NCBI GenBank assembly: GCA_006844705.1
Contig: SPJS01000061.1
Coordinates: 62,001-126,000, forward strand
Source: Methylococcaceae bacterium
GTDB taxonomy: Bacteria; Pseudomonadota; Gammaproteobacteria; Methylococcales; Methylomonadaceae
Direction of reading: 5' to 3'
Length of the DNA stretch: 64,000 bases
In this document: one piece after another, positions 28,253-36,430 of the stretch
How the letters are laid out: every line of letters begins with the position of its first letter
How positions within the stretch are numbered: the stretch's first letter is position 1
The notes under the pieces: generated by a model
What the model was told of the DNA's origin: nothing
Databases searched by the model: none
What the model saw: only the letters and a program-made list of their open reading frames with translations
Position numbers and translations under genes: made by a program

Positions 28253-28924
28253 TTAACCTGCTTTGGCGATTTCCGCACGCATGTTATCAATAATTTCCTT
28301 GTAATCAGACTTGCCAAAAATCGCTGAACCGGCGACAAAAGTATCCGCCCCTGCTTCTTTGATTTCGCGGATATTGTCTACTTTAACGCCGCCATCAATT
28401 TCCAGGCGAATATCAAAACCGCTTTCGTCGATTTTTTGTCTGACCTGACGCAACTTATCTAATGCCGAAGGCAGGAAGGATTGACCGCCAAACCCTGGAT
28501 TCACAGACATCAACAAAATCATGTCCAGCTTGTCCATGACATAGTCCAGATGATGTAACGGCGTGCCTGGGTTAAATACCAGACCACATTTACAGCCATT
28601 GTCTTTAATTAATTGTAATGTTCTGTCGATATGCACAGACGCTTCCGGATGAAAGGTAATAATGCTGGCACCGGCTTTGGCAAAATCAGGAATGATTCTG
28701 TCAACCGGTTCAATCATTAAATGCACATCAATCGGTGCGGTCACGCCGTGCTTTCTTAATGCATCACAAACCAGTGGTCCAATCGTCAGGTTAGGTACAA
28801 AATGATTGTCCATGACATCAAAGTGTACAACATCAGCACCTGCTGTCAGAACATTATCAACTTCCTCGCCAAGACGCGCAAAATCCGCGGACAGGATTGA
28901 TGGAGCGATCCAGTTTTCAGTCAT
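28253..28924 (-). CDS. rpe: Ribulose-phosphate 3-epimerase
   Basis: TIM-barrel enzyme of 223 residues that interconverts ribulose-5-phosphate and xylulose-5-phosphate in the pentose phosphate and Calvin cycles. Signature segments: [56 protein letters not shown] and LEIDGGVK, which hold the metal-binding His, Asp and His residues. The ATG at 28924 is preceded by GAGGATAA; an upstream in-frame start at 29020 has no such site. In many gammaproteobacteria rpe is next to gph and trpE; that context is absent here. Confidence 0.97.
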   Translation of the reverse strand: MTENWIAPSILSADFARLGEEVDNVLTAGADVVHFDVMDNHFVPNLTIGPLVCDALRKHGVTAPIDVHLMIEPVDRIIPDFAKAGASIITFHPEASVHIDRTLQLIKDNGCKCGLVFNPGTPLHHLDYVMDKLDMILLMSVNPGFGGQSFLPSALDKLRQVRQKIDESGFDIRLEIDGGVKVDNIREIKEAGADTFVAGSAIFGKSDYKEIIDNMRAEIAKAG

Positions 28925-29190
28925 TTTTATTATCCTCGGTGATGTAACAAAACGACTATTATAACCTGAACCCCGCGTGATGCGAGTGACATTCTGGTTT
29001 AAATGAGGCTGGCCGAACAAACACCGCTTTTAAATCCAACCCAAGAAGAAAAAGTCAATATATTTGCCCGACCAGCCTGTCTAACCATATCAGAAATTTC
29101 CCTTGTTTAGCTAATTGTTTGACATAGACGATGGTCAACGATCAGCAATTACTTTTACAATGCATTCATTATTCATCTAATGGTGAAATC

Positions 29191-30354
29191 ATGTCAGATA
29201 ATAGTCATTCCACATCACCTATCGTCTATTGGATGATTGGTATTGTTTTACTCGGCGTCTTATTTTTGATGTATCGGCAAAGTACCCCTGCAAGAATCAT
29301 TGTAAAAACACATACCGTCAGCAAAGGACGGGTGAGTTCTACAGTCAGCAATACACGCGTCGGTACCATTAAAGCATGTCGTCGATCTTACCTGGCTCCA
29401 ACAACTGGCGGACAACTGGCCCGACTGCTTACAGCCGAAGGCGACAAGATAAAGCAGGGGCAACTTTTAATGGAAATATGGAATAAGGACTTGCTGGCCC
29501 AGCAAAAGCTGCAACAGGCGACTATCGCCATGCAGCAGGCAAAAACCAGACAACGCTGTACTCTGGCGGGTGGGGCGCATCGCGAAGCCCGTCGCTTGCT
29601 GAAACTACGGCGTAAAAACCAGATCGTTTCAGAAGAACAGGTTGACCAGGCTGAAACACATGCCAAAGCGCAATCTGCCGCCTGCGCTGCTGCAAAATTA
29701 ACGATTGACGTTCATCAGGCTGAACTGGAAAAAGTCAATGCCGCGATAGAGCAAACCCGGGTGTATGCCCCCTTTGATGGTATCGTGGCTGAAATCAATG
29801 CTGAATTAGGCGAATTTGTCACGCCTTCTCCCCCCGGAATTCCGACCCTGCCTCCCATAGATATGCTTGATATCAGCTGCCTTTACGTCTCAGCGCCGAT
29901 AGATGAAGTGGATGCGCCGAAAATCAAAACCGGCATGTCTGCCTGTGTGTTGCTTGATGCGTTCACAGAAAAACGTTGTTCCGGCACAGTGACTCGCATC
30001 GCCCCCTATGTGCTGGAAAAAGAAAAACAGGCGCGCACGGTCGAAGTCGAGGTAAAACTCACCGACGCTAAAGATTTAACTGAATTGCTCCCGGGTTACA
30101 GTGCTGACATCGAAATTTTGCTGGCCGAAAAAAAACAGGTGTTACACATCCCGACGTCCACCATACTGGATGGACATCTGGTGTATAAAGTAAATAGTGA
30201 CGGTCAGCTGAAAAAATCAAACATTACAACCGGCATTCAAAACTGGCAGTATACTCACGTTCTGACCGGGCTAGATGAGGGCGACCAGATCATCCTCTCC
30301 ACTGCACAGGAAGGTCTGGCAGAAGATATCTTTGTCAGCATTGAAAATGATTGA
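29191..30354 (+). CDS. HlyD/MacA-type periplasmic adaptor of an ABC exporter
   Basis: About 387 residues with one N-terminal membrane segment (about 12-28), a biotinyl-lipoyl-like half (TTGGQLARLLTAEGDKIKQG), a helical hairpin of about 100 residues rich in Gln/Ala, the second lipoyl half (TRVYAPFDGIVAEINAELGE) and beta-barrel domains. This is a membrane-fusion protein linking an inner membrane ABC transporter to an outer membrane channel. It heads a four-gene exporter operon and overlaps the ATPase start by 8 bases. No TolC-like gene lies in the window. Start 29191 is preferred over 29131 because it puts the anchor at the N-terminus. Confidence 0.88.
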   Translation: MSDNSHSTSPIVYWMIGIVLLGVLFLMYRQSTPARIIVKTHTVSKGRVSSTVSNTRVGTIKACRRSYLAPTTGGQLARLLTAEGDKIKQGQLLMEIWNKDLLAQQKLQQATIAMQQAKTRQRCTLAGGAHREARRLLKLRRKNQIVSEEQVDQAETHAKAQSAACAAAKLTIDVHQAELEKVNAAIEQTRVYAPFDGIVAEINAELGEFVTPSPPGIPTLPPIDMLDISCLYVSAPIDEVDAPKIKTGMSACVLLDAFTEKRCSGTVTRIAPYVLEKEKQARTVEVEVKLTDAKDLTELLPGYSADIEILLAEKKQVLHIPTSTILDGHLVYKVNSDGQLKKSNITTGIQNWQYTHVLTGLDEGDQIILSTAQEGLAEDIFVSIEND

Positions 30355-31009
30355 ACTGAACAATATTCATCGTGATTTTCAAGTCGGTGAGCAGACGGTT
30401 CATGCACTAAATGGTATCAACCTGTCTATTTCTGCCGGTGAATATGTCTCCATCATGGGGCCATCAGGTTCTGGCAAATCAACCTTACTCAACATCATTG
30501 CCTTGCTCGACCAGGCAACATCCGGTTCTTATTGTCTTGATGGGCATGATGTGACCCACCTGGATGAAACCATACTGGCTAAAACCCGACGGGAAAAAAT
30601 CGGTTTTATTTTTCAGTTTTTTCACCTGATTCCACGGCTAACGGCCTATGAAAATATCGAAATACCCTTAACCCTGGCAGGTATTGCTCCAAAACTTCGC
30701 CGTGACCGGGTCACTTCAGCACTGGACGCCGTTGGCTTGACTGATCGGGCATCACACAAACCGGATCAGCTTTCCGGAGGACAACGGCAACGCGTGGCCA
30801 TTGCCCGTGCCACCATCATGCACCCTGCGATATTACTGGCCGATGAACCGACAGGAAATCTAGACAGTCATTCCGGCATCGAAATCATCGAACTGCTGGA
30901 GCAATTTAATCAGCAAGGTGTTACCTTGTTGGTGATCACCCACGATGCCAGTTTAGGTCAACGTGCCCATCGAAATATCCGCATTATTGATGGGCAAAGC
31001 TCGACATGA
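30347..31009 (+). CDS. ABC transporter ATP-binding protein (MacB/LolD type)
   Basis: 220 residues, a complete nucleotide-binding domain: Walker [11 protein letters not shown]-loop [18 protein letters not shown], signature [14 protein letters not shown], Walker [13 protein letters not shown] and switch histidine in VITHD. It belongs to the type-VII (mechanotransmission) group that works with FtsX-like permeases, as in MacB and LolD. It overlaps both the adaptor gene (8 bases) and the first permease (4 bases), so all are translated together. Confidence 0.95.
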   Translation: MIELNNIHRDFQVGEQTVHALNGINLSISAGEYVSIMGPSGSGKSTLLNIIALLDQATSGSYCLDGHDVTHLDETILAKTRREKIGFIFQFFHLIPRLTAYENIEIPLTLAGIAPKLRRDRVTSALDAVGLTDRASHKPDQLSGGQRQRVAIARATIMHPAILLADEPTGNLDSHSGIEIIELLEQFNQQGVTLLVITHDASLGQRAHRNIRIIDGQSST

Positions 31010-32211
31010 GGATACAAGACACTTTCGCGCAGGCATTAACCGCTGTCATCACCCAACCGCTACGCACACTGTTGATCATTGTGGCCATGAGTATTGGTAT
31101 CAGTTCCGTCTCGGTCTTAACGGCATTGGGTGAAAGTGCACGCAGTTACGTAATACATGAATTTCAGGCACTCGGTACGCATCTTCTGATTATCCTGCCC
31201 GGGCGGACCGAAACCACAGGAGGACAACCGCCTGTTTTTGGCGAAACGCCGCGTGATTTAACTTTGAAAGATGCTGAAGCGCTTATGCATTCGACACATA
31301 TTGCTGCGCTGGCACCTGTCACGGTCGGATCAGCTCCGGTCTCTGTACACGGCCTGGAGCGCGAAACCACTATCATGGGCTCCAGTGCAGCGCTGCGTCG
31401 GGTAAGACATTTAAACATGGCCATGGGTCAATTTTTACCTGACACAGCGTTTGATCAACCTCGCCCTGTCTGTGTCATCGGCCAGACAATTCGCGAAGAG
31501 TTGTTTAGCAACTCTCCGGTTCTGGGACAATGGTTACGTATTAATGACCGGCGGTTTCAGGTGATCGGTGTACTGGCCTCCGAAGGCCAGTCTATCGGGG
31601 TTGGCCTGGATGAACTTGTGATTATCCCGGTCGCTTCAGCACAAACCTTATTTAACAATTTTTCCTTGTTTCGTATTTTGATTGAAAGCAAAAGTAAAGC
31701 ATCCATGTATGCCGCTCAGAACGATATTAAACGGATGATTACATTGCGACACGATGGCGAGGAAGACATTACCATTATCACGCAGGACAGCATTGTAAAT
31801 ACCTTTGATGATATTCTGGCAGCATTGACCTTGATTGTTACCTGTATTGCAGGCATCAGCCTGCTTGTCGCCGGGATATTGGTGATGAATGTCATGCTGG
31901 TCAGCGTCACCCACCGTACCACTGAAATTGGTTTACTCAAGGCACTCGGTGCAAGTCAGCAGCAAATTATTGGACTTTTTTTAAGTGAAGCCGCCCTGCT
32001 ATCTCTTGCGGGTGGCATTACCGGGTTAATCATTGGCCAGCTTTCATTGAAATTGTTACAACAGGTGTACCCTGATTTTCCCTTGCAACTTCCCCTTTGG
32101 GCGCTGCTTGCTGCACTTTCTGTAGCTGTCATCACCGGATTAGTATTTGGTATACTACCCGCCTATAAAGCGGCGCGCCTGGATCCCATCCAGGCCTTAA
32201 GTAAACGCTAG
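31006..32211 (+). CDS. ABC exporter permease 1 (MacB/FtsX type)
   Basis: 401 residues with the MacB-like topology: one N-terminal helix (about 18-40), a large periplasmic domain of about 220 residues and three C-terminal helices (about 272-390). The ATTEIGLLKALGAS-type coupling segment appears as HRTTEIGLLKALGASQQQI, and the end ARLDPIQAL is typical of the family. The separate ATPase gene upstream replaces the fused N-terminal ATPase of true MacB. Its stop codon TAG lies within the terminal repeat of a MITE-like element that begins at 32207. Confidence 0.92.
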   Translation: MRIQDTFAQALTAVITQPLRTLLIIVAMSIGISSVSVLTALGESARSYVIHEFQALGTHLLIILPGRTETTGGQPPVFGETPRDLTLKDAEALMHSTHIAALAPVTVGSAPVSVHGLERETTIMGSSAALRRVRHLNMAMGQFLPDTAFDQPRPVCVIGQTIREELFSNSPVLGQWLRINDRRFQVIGVLASEGQSIGVGLDELVIIPVASAQTLFNNFSLFRILIESKSKASMYAAQNDIKRMITLRHDGEEDITIITQDSIVNTFDDILAALTLIVTCIAGISLLVAGILVMNVMLVSVTHRTTEIGLLKALGASQQQIIGLFLSEAALLSLAGGITGLIIGQLSLKLLQQVYPDFPLQLPLWALLAALSVAVITGLVFGILPAYKAARLDPIQALSKR

Positions 32212-32375
32212 GAGGCTGTCGGGTATGGGGTTCGTAGCGAGGCGAGAGGGACATCGAACGGATTTTTTTGATCTTTTAGGGCACACAGGGGCCCCAGGTA
32301 ACGAAAAAGACTGGAAAAATCAGCCGATGCCCCATCGCTGCAGTAGAATTTTCCATCCTCCGACAGACGCCTAGC
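32207..32375 (+). mobile_element. MITE-like element, copy A, with terminal inverted repeats
   Basis: 169 bp that fill the gap between two permease genes. The left end GCTAGGAGGCTGTCGG (32207-32222) and right end CCGACAGACGCCTAGC (32360-32375) are inverted repeats matching at 14 of 16 positions. A second copy lies inverted at 42812-42981; the first 120 bp or so of the two agree except at about ten positions. Ends framed by TA would fit TA target duplication as made by IS630/mariner-type transposases. It encodes no transposase. The left end contributes the stop codon of permease 1 and the right end touches the ATG of permease 2. Confidence 0.82.
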
Positions 32376-33575
32376 ATGCAGTTTCCTGATCTGATCCGAT
32401 TATCCCTGCGCACCCTCAGCAGCCATCGCATGCGCACCATACTGACCACTCTGGGATTGATTATCGGGATCGCTTCGGTGGTGTTATTAACGGCAATGGG
32501 TAAAGGGATTCATCAGTTTGTACTCAAGGAATTCACCCAATTTGGCACGAATCTGATTGCCATTTTCCCGGGTAAAACCACCACTTTTGGCATGTCCGGT
32601 GCCACGATCAGCACGGTACGCCCATTGACCCAGGATGATGCTGTCAGTTTGCAGAAACTGGATCAAGTTATTTCCGCCGTGCCTCTGGTGCAGGGTAACG
32701 CCCGCATTGAAGCCGGTCACAAGCAACGTCGCGCCAATGTATTTGGGGTCAGTGCCGGTGTCCCCGAAGTATGGCAAATTAAAGTGCAGCAAGGCCGTTT
32801 TTTACCTGACGATAATGTAAATAACCCACGCGCCTTTGCCGTTTTGGGCAGTAAACTGCGCGCTGAATTATTTCCAAATTCCAACCCATTAGGTCAGCGA
32901 GTACGCATAGGAGCTGACCGCTTCAGAGTGATTGGAGTCATGGAATCAAAAGGACAAATGCTGGGCTTTGACCTGGATGATTCCATCTATATTCCGGCAG
33001 CCAAATCATTGGAAATGTTTGATCGCAATGGCGTCATGGAAATTGATCTGTTGTACAAACCTTCCCTTTCGTCCAATGAAGTCGAAACAGCTGTCAGGCG
33101 TTTATTGATTGCCCGCCATGGGCGCGAAGATTTCACTATTATCACGCAGGATCAAATGCTGTCATCACTGGATGATATTTTGAACGTACTCACGTTTGCG
33201 GTCGCCGCATTGGGGGGCATCTCCTTATTAGTCGGTTCGGTCGGCATCATGACCATTATGACCATCGCAGTTTCCGAACGTATTTCAGAAATCGGCTTAT
33301 TACGTGCCATAGGTGCAGAACAAAAGACAATTTTCCAGTTGTTCTTATTAGAAGCCCTGACCCTCAGTACGATTGGGGGATGCACAGGCATTTTACTCGG
33401 CGGCTGTTGTGTCATTATGCTGCAACTGCTTTTACCCGAACTGCCATTGCAACTGGCCTGGGGCTATATCTTGTTCGCGTTTTTGTTATCATTGGTTATT
33501 GGGATGATCTCTGGCGTTTTCCCGGCCATCAAAGCCGCTCAATGGCAACCGTTAGAAGCTTTGCGCACCGAATGA
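32376..33575 (+). CDS. ABC exporter permease 2 (MacB/FtsX type)
   Basis: 399 residues, paralogous to permease 1 and with the same layout: N-terminal helix (SHRMRTILTTLGLIIGIASV), a periplasmic domain, and three C-terminal helices with SERISEIGLLRAIGAEQKTI and a final AAQWQPLEALR. Two different permeases with one ATPase suggest a heterodimeric exporter, as in LolCDE. The ATG abuts the MITE, and I see no Shine-Dalgarno sequence in the last 15 bases before it, although the family-typical N-terminus supports this start. Cargo unknown. Confidence 0.9.
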   Translation: MQFPDLIRLSLRTLSSHRMRTILTTLGLIIGIASVVLLTAMGKGIHQFVLKEFTQFGTNLIAIFPGKTTTFGMSGATISTVRPLTQDDAVSLQKLDQVISAVPLVQGNARIEAGHKQRRANVFGVSAGVPEVWQIKVQQGRFLPDDNVNNPRAFAVLGSKLRAELFPNSNPLGQRVRIGADRFRVIGVMESKGQMLGFDLDDSIYIPAAKSLEMFDRNGVMEIDLLYKPSLSSNEVETAVRRLLIARHGREDFTIITQDQMLSSLDDILNVLTFAVAALGGISLLVGSVGIMTIMTIAVSERISEIGLLRAIGAEQKTIFQLFLLEALTLSTIGGCTGILLGGCCVIMLQLLLPELPLQLAWGYILFAFLLSLVIGMISGVFPAIKAAQWQPLEALRTE

Positions 33576-33618
33576 TAACGCTGGGTCAACCTGTTCTTTT
33601 ATTATCCAAAGGTGATTT

Positions 33619-34182
33619 ATGGCCGCAACAGAATCAAGCATGATGCCAATAGGAACGATAGCTCCCGCGTTCAGTTTGCCTGACACGCAATCAGGAACCA
33701 CGCTCTCCCTGCAGCAATTGGCAGGTGACAAAGCAACTGTTGTGATGTTTATTTGCAACCACTGCCCCTATGTCATTCATATCAAACCTCAACTGATCGA
33801 CATTGCCACCCATTATCGGGAATTAGGCATCAGTTTCATCGCCATCAGTTCAAATGATATTGAAAATTATCCGCAAGATGCGCCGGATAAAATGACTCAA
33901 CTGATGAATGATTGGGACAATCCGTTTGCTGCCTATTTATACGATGAATCCCAAGACGTCGCACGCGCCTATCAAGCAGCATGCACCCCGGATTTATATG
34001 TTTTCGACCCACAGTTATCTTGTGTCTACCGCGGACGTCTGGACAACTCTACCCCCAAGAATGGTCTGCCCTTAACCGGCATTGATCTGCGTTCAGCATT
34101 AAATCATGTGTTAAAGCAAGAACCCGTTACATCAGAACAATTTCCGAGTATCGGATGCAATATCAAATGGAAAAATAATTGA
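33619..34182 (+). CDS. Thioredoxin-like (AhpC/TSA-fold) protein
   Basis: 187 residues with a redoxin fold: PIGTIAPAFSLPDTQSG at the N-terminus, then VVMFICNHCPYVIH with a CNHC redox pair, and later YQAACTPDLYVFD with the family-typical cis-proline region. This matches the cytoplasmic thioredoxin-family proteins with the CNHCPYV motif seen in many bacteria, often annotated as redoxins. Substrate unknown. AAAGGTGA lies before the ATG. It follows permease 2 by 43 bases and precedes cobO by 3 bases, so it may belong to the same transcript. Confidence 0.87.
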   Translation: MAATESSMMPIGTIAPAFSLPDTQSGTTLSLQQLAGDKATVVMFICNHCPYVIHIKPQLIDIATHYRELGISFIAISSNDIENYPQDAPDKMTQLMNDWDNPFAAYLYDESQDVARAYQAACTPDLYVFDPQLSCVYRGRLDNSTPKNGLPLTGIDLRSALNHVLKQEPVTSEQFPSIGCNIKWKNN

Positions 34183-34185
34183 ATC

Positions 34186-34722
34186 ATGAAAAGCAGGGAG
34201 AACCGGCAAGGCATCGTGGTCGTCAACACTGGTGAAGGCAAAGGCAAATCATCCAGCGCTTTTGGCATGGTGTTCAGGGCCGCTGGCTGGGGTATGAACG
34301 TCTGTGTCATTCAATTTATCAAAGGCCAATGGAAAACCGGAGAACAACAAGCCGCGGCCCGCTTTGACAATATTGAATGGCACGCCATGGGTGACGGCTT
34401 TACCTGGGATACCAAAAATCCCGAGCAGGATCTAAAAACCAGCCGTGAAATTTGGCAATTCGCCCAGCAAAAAATAAAGTCACAGCAATTTGACCTGGTT
34501 GTGTTGGATGAAATAAATTATTGCTGTGGCTATCAATGGCTCAGCGGCGAGGAAATCGCAAATTTTATCGCTCTCGAACGACCCGACTGGATGCATCTGG
34601 TGTTAACCGGACGAGAGGCCGCCAGAGAAGTCATCGATATCGCGCACACTGTCAGCTCAATGTCTCCTGTCAAACACGCTTTTGACCAAGGAATTGAAGC
34701 CACTCAGGGGATTGAGTTTTAG
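34186..34722 (+). CDS. cobO: Cob(I)yrinic acid a,c-diamide adenosyltransferase
   Basis: 178 residues, CobA/CobO/BtuR type. The phosphate-binding loop is TGEGKGKSSSAFG near residue 17, followed by RAAGWGMNVCVIQFIKGQW and the DLVVLDEINYCCGYQWL segment. The enzyme transfers an adenosyl group to corrinoids, making coenzyme B12 or salvaging cobinamide. No other cobalamin gene is in the window. Only 3 bases separate it from the thioredoxin-like gene. Confidence 0.94.
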   Translation: MKSRENRQGIVVVNTGEGKGKSSSAFGMVFRAAGWGMNVCVIQFIKGQWKTGEQQAAARFDNIEWHAMGDGFTWDTKNPEQDLKTSREIWQFAQQKIKSQQFDLVVLDEINYCCGYQWLSGEEIANFIALERPDWMHLVLTGREAAREVIDIAHTVSSMSPVKHAFDQGIEATQGIEF

Positions 34723-34827
34723 TGGATCTTCGCACTGAATTTTATACTTTATCTAGCATGACTCTCCTGGTGGTTGACGAATTTAATTATTCTGTCACAA
34801 TCCCCGCTTTCTCATTCAGGAGACACT

Positions 34828-35232
34828 ATGAGTCAAGCCATTCAATTAGTCACATTGTATTATCAAGCCTTTAATGAAGGTGACATGGAATCATTCTTGA
34901 ATTTACTTACCGATGATATTGTTCACGATATCAATCAGGGGGAACGCCAGACCGGCAAAAAATTGTTCTCTGCTTTCATGGACAAAATGAACAAACATTA
35001 TCGCGAACAACTGGTCGATATACGGATTATGGCCAATTCTGAAGGAACGCATGCGGCGGCAGAATTCACTGTATTAGGAGAGTACCTGGTAACAGCTGAA
35101 GGTTTACCTGAAGCGAAAGGTCAAACCTATCGTATATCGGCAGGGGCCTTTTTTGATTTTAAGGACAATAAAATTTCGCGCATTACTAATTATTACAATT
35201 TAGAAGACTGGAATAATCAAGTCAGCATTTAA
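34828..35232 (+). CDS. SnoaL-like / ketosteroid-isomerase-related protein
   Basis: 134 residues with the NTF2-like cone fold pattern: ALVTLYYQAFNEGD-type helix start (QLVTLYYQAFNEGDMESFLN), then DDIVHDIN, and a C-terminal FFDFKDNKISRITNYYNLEDW strand pair. Proteins with this pattern are annotated as ketosteroid isomerase-related, but no activity is known. AGGAG lies 7 bases before ATG 34828, which rules out the longer in-frame start at 34774. Monocistronic. Confidence 0.82.
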   Translation: MSQAIQLVTLYYQAFNEGDMESFLNLLTDDIVHDINQGERQTGKKLFSAFMDKMNKHYREQLVDIRIMANSEGTHAAAEFTVLGEYLVTAEGLPEAKGQTYRISAGAFFDFKDNKISRITNYYNLEDWNNQVSI

Positions 35233-35469
35233 ACCTACCCTGTCTTCAAATTGATTGTCCATAGTAAAACTCACTTAAACTAATAAAATTTTTATCTTTT
35301 TCTTGTGAATAACTGTTTTAAACTTATTTGTTTTTTTTACTTATACAAAAAATTGTCATCTTTATTTGTCGTTAACAATTAATTCACATAGAATTATTGG
35401 TCTTTCTGGATCCTATAAATATTTATAATTCTAATTACTTTCCTATTCTAAAACCTGAGGAGTTCTAAA

Positions 35470-35832
35470 ATGAATCAAACACAATTAATGATTGGTGCCG
35501 TTATTTTCGTATTTGTCGCCGGTTTCATTCTGGTTGGAAACAGCAAACAGCAATCGGTAGAAGATATTGAAAATGCGTCTATGGTTCGTGCCGTTGCAAA
35601 CCTGACATCTATGGCCAACCAGAAATGTCCAAAATTAATCAAGCAAAAAACCGGCAGTCAGGTTTATTTCCCGAAAGATACTGAAAGCGATAAATCCACC
35701 TGGGTCACAATGACTTGGGAAGGTGCAGAGGGTGACAATTTTAAAACAATTGAATGTACTTTACATGCAGCATTAGGTGGCGTATCCAAATTAGTTATTG
35801 ACGGTAAAACTGTAGTAGATAAAGACTTCTGA
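35470..35832 (+). CDS. Small membrane-anchored protein of unknown function
   Basis: 120 residues: an N-terminal hydrophobic segment (about 6-24, IGAVIFVFVAGFILVG), then a soluble domain with two cysteines (NQKCPKLIKQ and IECTLHAA) that could form a disulfide in the periplasm. A strong site (GAGGAG) precedes the ATG. I do not recognise the family. The 237 bases upstream are very AT-rich with several T runs, and may hold a regulated promoter. An inverted repeat lies immediately downstream. Confidence 0.75.
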   Translation: MNQTQLMIGAVIFVFVAGFILVGNSKQQSVEDIENASMVRAVANLTSMANQKCPKLIKQKTGSQVYFPKDTESDKSTWVTMTWEGAEGDNFKTIECTLHAALGGVSKLVIDGKTVVDKDF

Positions 35833-35850
35833 TACTTATAACAATAAACC

Positions 35851-35932
35851 AGATAATTTATGGAACCTCTGATTAAGTTGGTTAGAATTTAGCTTGCTAA
35901 AAATAATTGGACTTGATCAGAGGTTCCTTATC
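35851..35932. repeat. Long inverted repeat (hairpin), possible small repeat element
   Basis: GGAACCTCTGATTAAG (35862-35877) pairs with CTTGATCAGAGGTTCC (35912-35927) with one mismatch, and AGATAA pairs with TTATCT outside a 5-base bulge. The loop is about 34 bases. It lies between the small membrane protein and the cold-shock protein. It may act as a terminator, but the arm length is greater than usual, so a degenerate mobile repeat is possible. Confidence 0.65.
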
Positions 35933-35962
35933 TACTAACAGTCATTCTAGAGGTAGGAATAT

Positions 35963-36289
35963 ATGACTAGAGCGCAACACAAGGGATATCTGAAGGCCTG
36001 GAAAGATAATCGAGGATTCGGTTTTGTTAAGCCTGACGATGGAAGTCCGGATATTTTTATCCATATTTCGGCATTAAACAATATGGCAAGAAGGCCCAAT
36101 AAAGGTGACACTATTTATTACAATATTGCACAAGATAGTGATGGTAAATACCGGGCTATTGAAGCCAGCATAGAAGGCGTTCCCACCCTGGAAGAAAAAA
36201 AATCTGCCAGCTTTAAAAAATTAATGGCATTATTAGCCACTGTTATCGGGTTAATCGGTGCGGCGTTAGCGATCATGTCTTCCCAGTAA
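35963..36289 (+). CDS. Cold-shock domain protein with C-terminal membrane helix
   Basis: 108 residues. Residues 5-70 form a cold-shock domain (GYLKAWKDNRGFGFVKPDDG with RNP1, and DIFIHISAL with RNP2). A charged linker follows and then a single hydrophobic helix at the C-terminus (about 84-105). CSD proteins bind single-stranded nucleic acid; the tail would hold this one at the inner membrane with the CSD in the cytoplasm. Related proteins carry DUF1294 after the CSD; this one has only one helix. AGAGGTAGGA precedes the ATG. Confidence 0.88.
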   Translation: MTRAQHKGYLKAWKDNRGFGFVKPDDGSPDIFIHISALNNMARRPNKGDTIYYNIAQDSDGKYRAIEASIEGVPTLEEKKSASFKKLMALLATVIGLIGAALAIMSSQ

Positions 36290-36290
36290 T

Positions 36291-36340
36291 CCTGCCTGCC
36301 CCTATCTGTCATTCAGTTCTGGCAGGTAGGTTTATTTTCT
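36291..36340 (+). terminator. Rho-independent terminator after the cold-shock gene
   Basis: CCTGCCTGCC (36291-36300) pairs with GGCAGGTAGG (36321-36330) with one G-T wobble, loop 20 bases, followed by TTTATTTTCTTT. Confidence 0.8.
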
Positions 36341-36430
36341 TTCGTTCTACTTGTCTTAAATAATAATTTATTGGGATAAATGATTATTTCGACTTACACT
36401 TATTCTTTTTACCAGGATTGACATAAGACA

